DNA from: Kiloniellaceae bacterium | GTDB taxonomy: Bacteria; Pseudomonadota; Alphaproteobacteria; Kiloniellales; Kiloniellaceae | Assembly: GCA_028280915.1 (NCBI GenBank) | Contig: JANQKX010000028.1 | Span: 1 to 6,038, forward strand | Reading direction: 5' to 3' | Length of the DNA: 6,038 bases | In this document: in pieces, positions 5,872 to 6,038 of the stretch | Layout of the letters: each line of letters begins with the position of its first letter | Position numbering within the stretch: the stretch's first letter is position 1 | Notes under the pieces: generated by a model | What the model saw: only the letters and a program-made list of their open reading frames with translations | Told to the model about the DNA's origin: nothing | Databases searched by the model: none | Translations under genes and position numbers: made by a program

Positions 5872-5892
5872 CCCGGGAACTCCGGGGTTTTT
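5872..5892 (+). terminator. Predicted rho-independent terminator
   Basis: CCCGG (5872-5876), loop GAACT, CCGGG (5882-5886), then G and five T residues (5888-5892). A-tract bases at 5867-5869 can pair with the T run to lengthen the stem. It lies about 290 bp after the recombinase stop and would end that transcript, or a non-coding transcript from this region. Confidence 0.55.
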
Positions 5893-5924
5893 GGCGGGGC
5901 TCTAGGGATACTGAAAATCAGGCA

Positions 5925-5999
5925 TGTCCTTCCTGCCAGATAGCTGACAGTTTATTCCGATCACATGGTTTACACCTTTTGCATTTGGGGAGGCCGCAG
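5925..5999 (+). mobile_element. Possible left end and leader of the insertion sequence
   Basis: IS481-type elements begin with TGT and have a short leader before the transposase. A TGT at 5925 lies 75 bp before the ATG, a plausible distance, and ACATGGTTTACACC (5963-5976) resembles leader sequence I recall from this group. The right end is not in the window, so the terminal inverted repeat cannot be confirmed and the boundary is a guess. Confidence 0.25.
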
Positions 6000-6038
6000 A
6001 TGCCATGGAGAGAGTGTAAGCCAATGGATGAACGCCTC
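6000..6038 (+). CDS. N-terminal fragment of a putative IS481-type transposase, cut by window edge
   Basis: Only 13 codons are present: ATG at 6000 and MPWRECKPMDERL, open to the edge. This opening matches what I recall of the start of IS481-type DDE transposases in Proteobacteria (MPWKE...MDER). GGGGAGG (5987-5993) lies 6 nt upstream as a good ribosome binding site. Assignment rests on a very short stretch; the catalytic DDE residues are outside the window. If correct, an insertion sequence lies directly beyond the recombinase region. Confidence 0.55.
   Translation, partial: MPWRECKPMDERL

Larger units (their letters stand above)
5582..5999. other. 418-bp non-coding, structure-rich region between recombinase and transposase
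   Basis: No open frame here looks protein-coding. The first 190 bases hold the phased CCTG repeats and two hairpins. The middle holds the GGAGAC dyad and the terminator. The last 75 or so bases are probably the left end and leader of an insertion sequence. A tRNA or tmRNA fragment was looked for around 5810-5870, since integrases often use such genes, but no T-loop motif is present. Confidence 0.6.

Overview
The window looks like part of an alphaproteobacterial genome, possibly Rhodospirillales-like. The clues are mid-to-high GC coding regions with GC-rich third positions, and a DUF2924 gene translationally coupled to a large serine recombinase, a pairing I associate with Alphaproteobacteria. 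The genus cannot be fixed from the sequence. No rRNA, tRNA or CRISPR array was seen.

Layout: (1) Positions 1-414 are AT-richer with no convincing complete gene; minus-strand frames here may be a partial or decayed gene. (2) A near-consensus sigma70-type promoter (415-442) leads into five plus-strand genes: a 226-aa protein of unknown family (494-1174), an orphan DNA methyltransferase with an N-terminal ParB-like domain (1227-2606, TTG start), a DUF5681 protein (2599-3330), a DUF2924 protein (3480-3935, TTG start) and a large serine recombinase (3932-5581). The methyltransferase/DUF5681 pair overlaps by 8 bp and the DUF2924/recombinase pair by 4 bp. The 149-bp gap between the pairs holds a sequence that can fold as a three-way junction. 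(3) Positions 5582-5924 are non-coding and packed with structure: helically phased CCTG-type repeats, a long TTCCCTG hairpin, a GNRA-type hairpin, an 11-bp tandem repeat, a 15-nt dyad and a terminator-like hairpin. (4) At 6000 the first 13 codons of a gene resembling IS481-type transposases run off the right edge.

How it fits together (inference): the five genes look like a compact, cargo-poor mobile or domesticated recombination module. The recombinase would be the DNA-moving enzyme and the DUF2924 protein its coupled partner. The ParB-methyltransferase and DUF5681 protein would be DNA-modifying or DNA-binding companions, and the first gene a possible regulator. The repeat-rich tract beyond the recombinase is the best candidate for its binding or attachment region. 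Codon use changes inside the recombinase and DUF5681 genes, which suggests mosaic ancestry.
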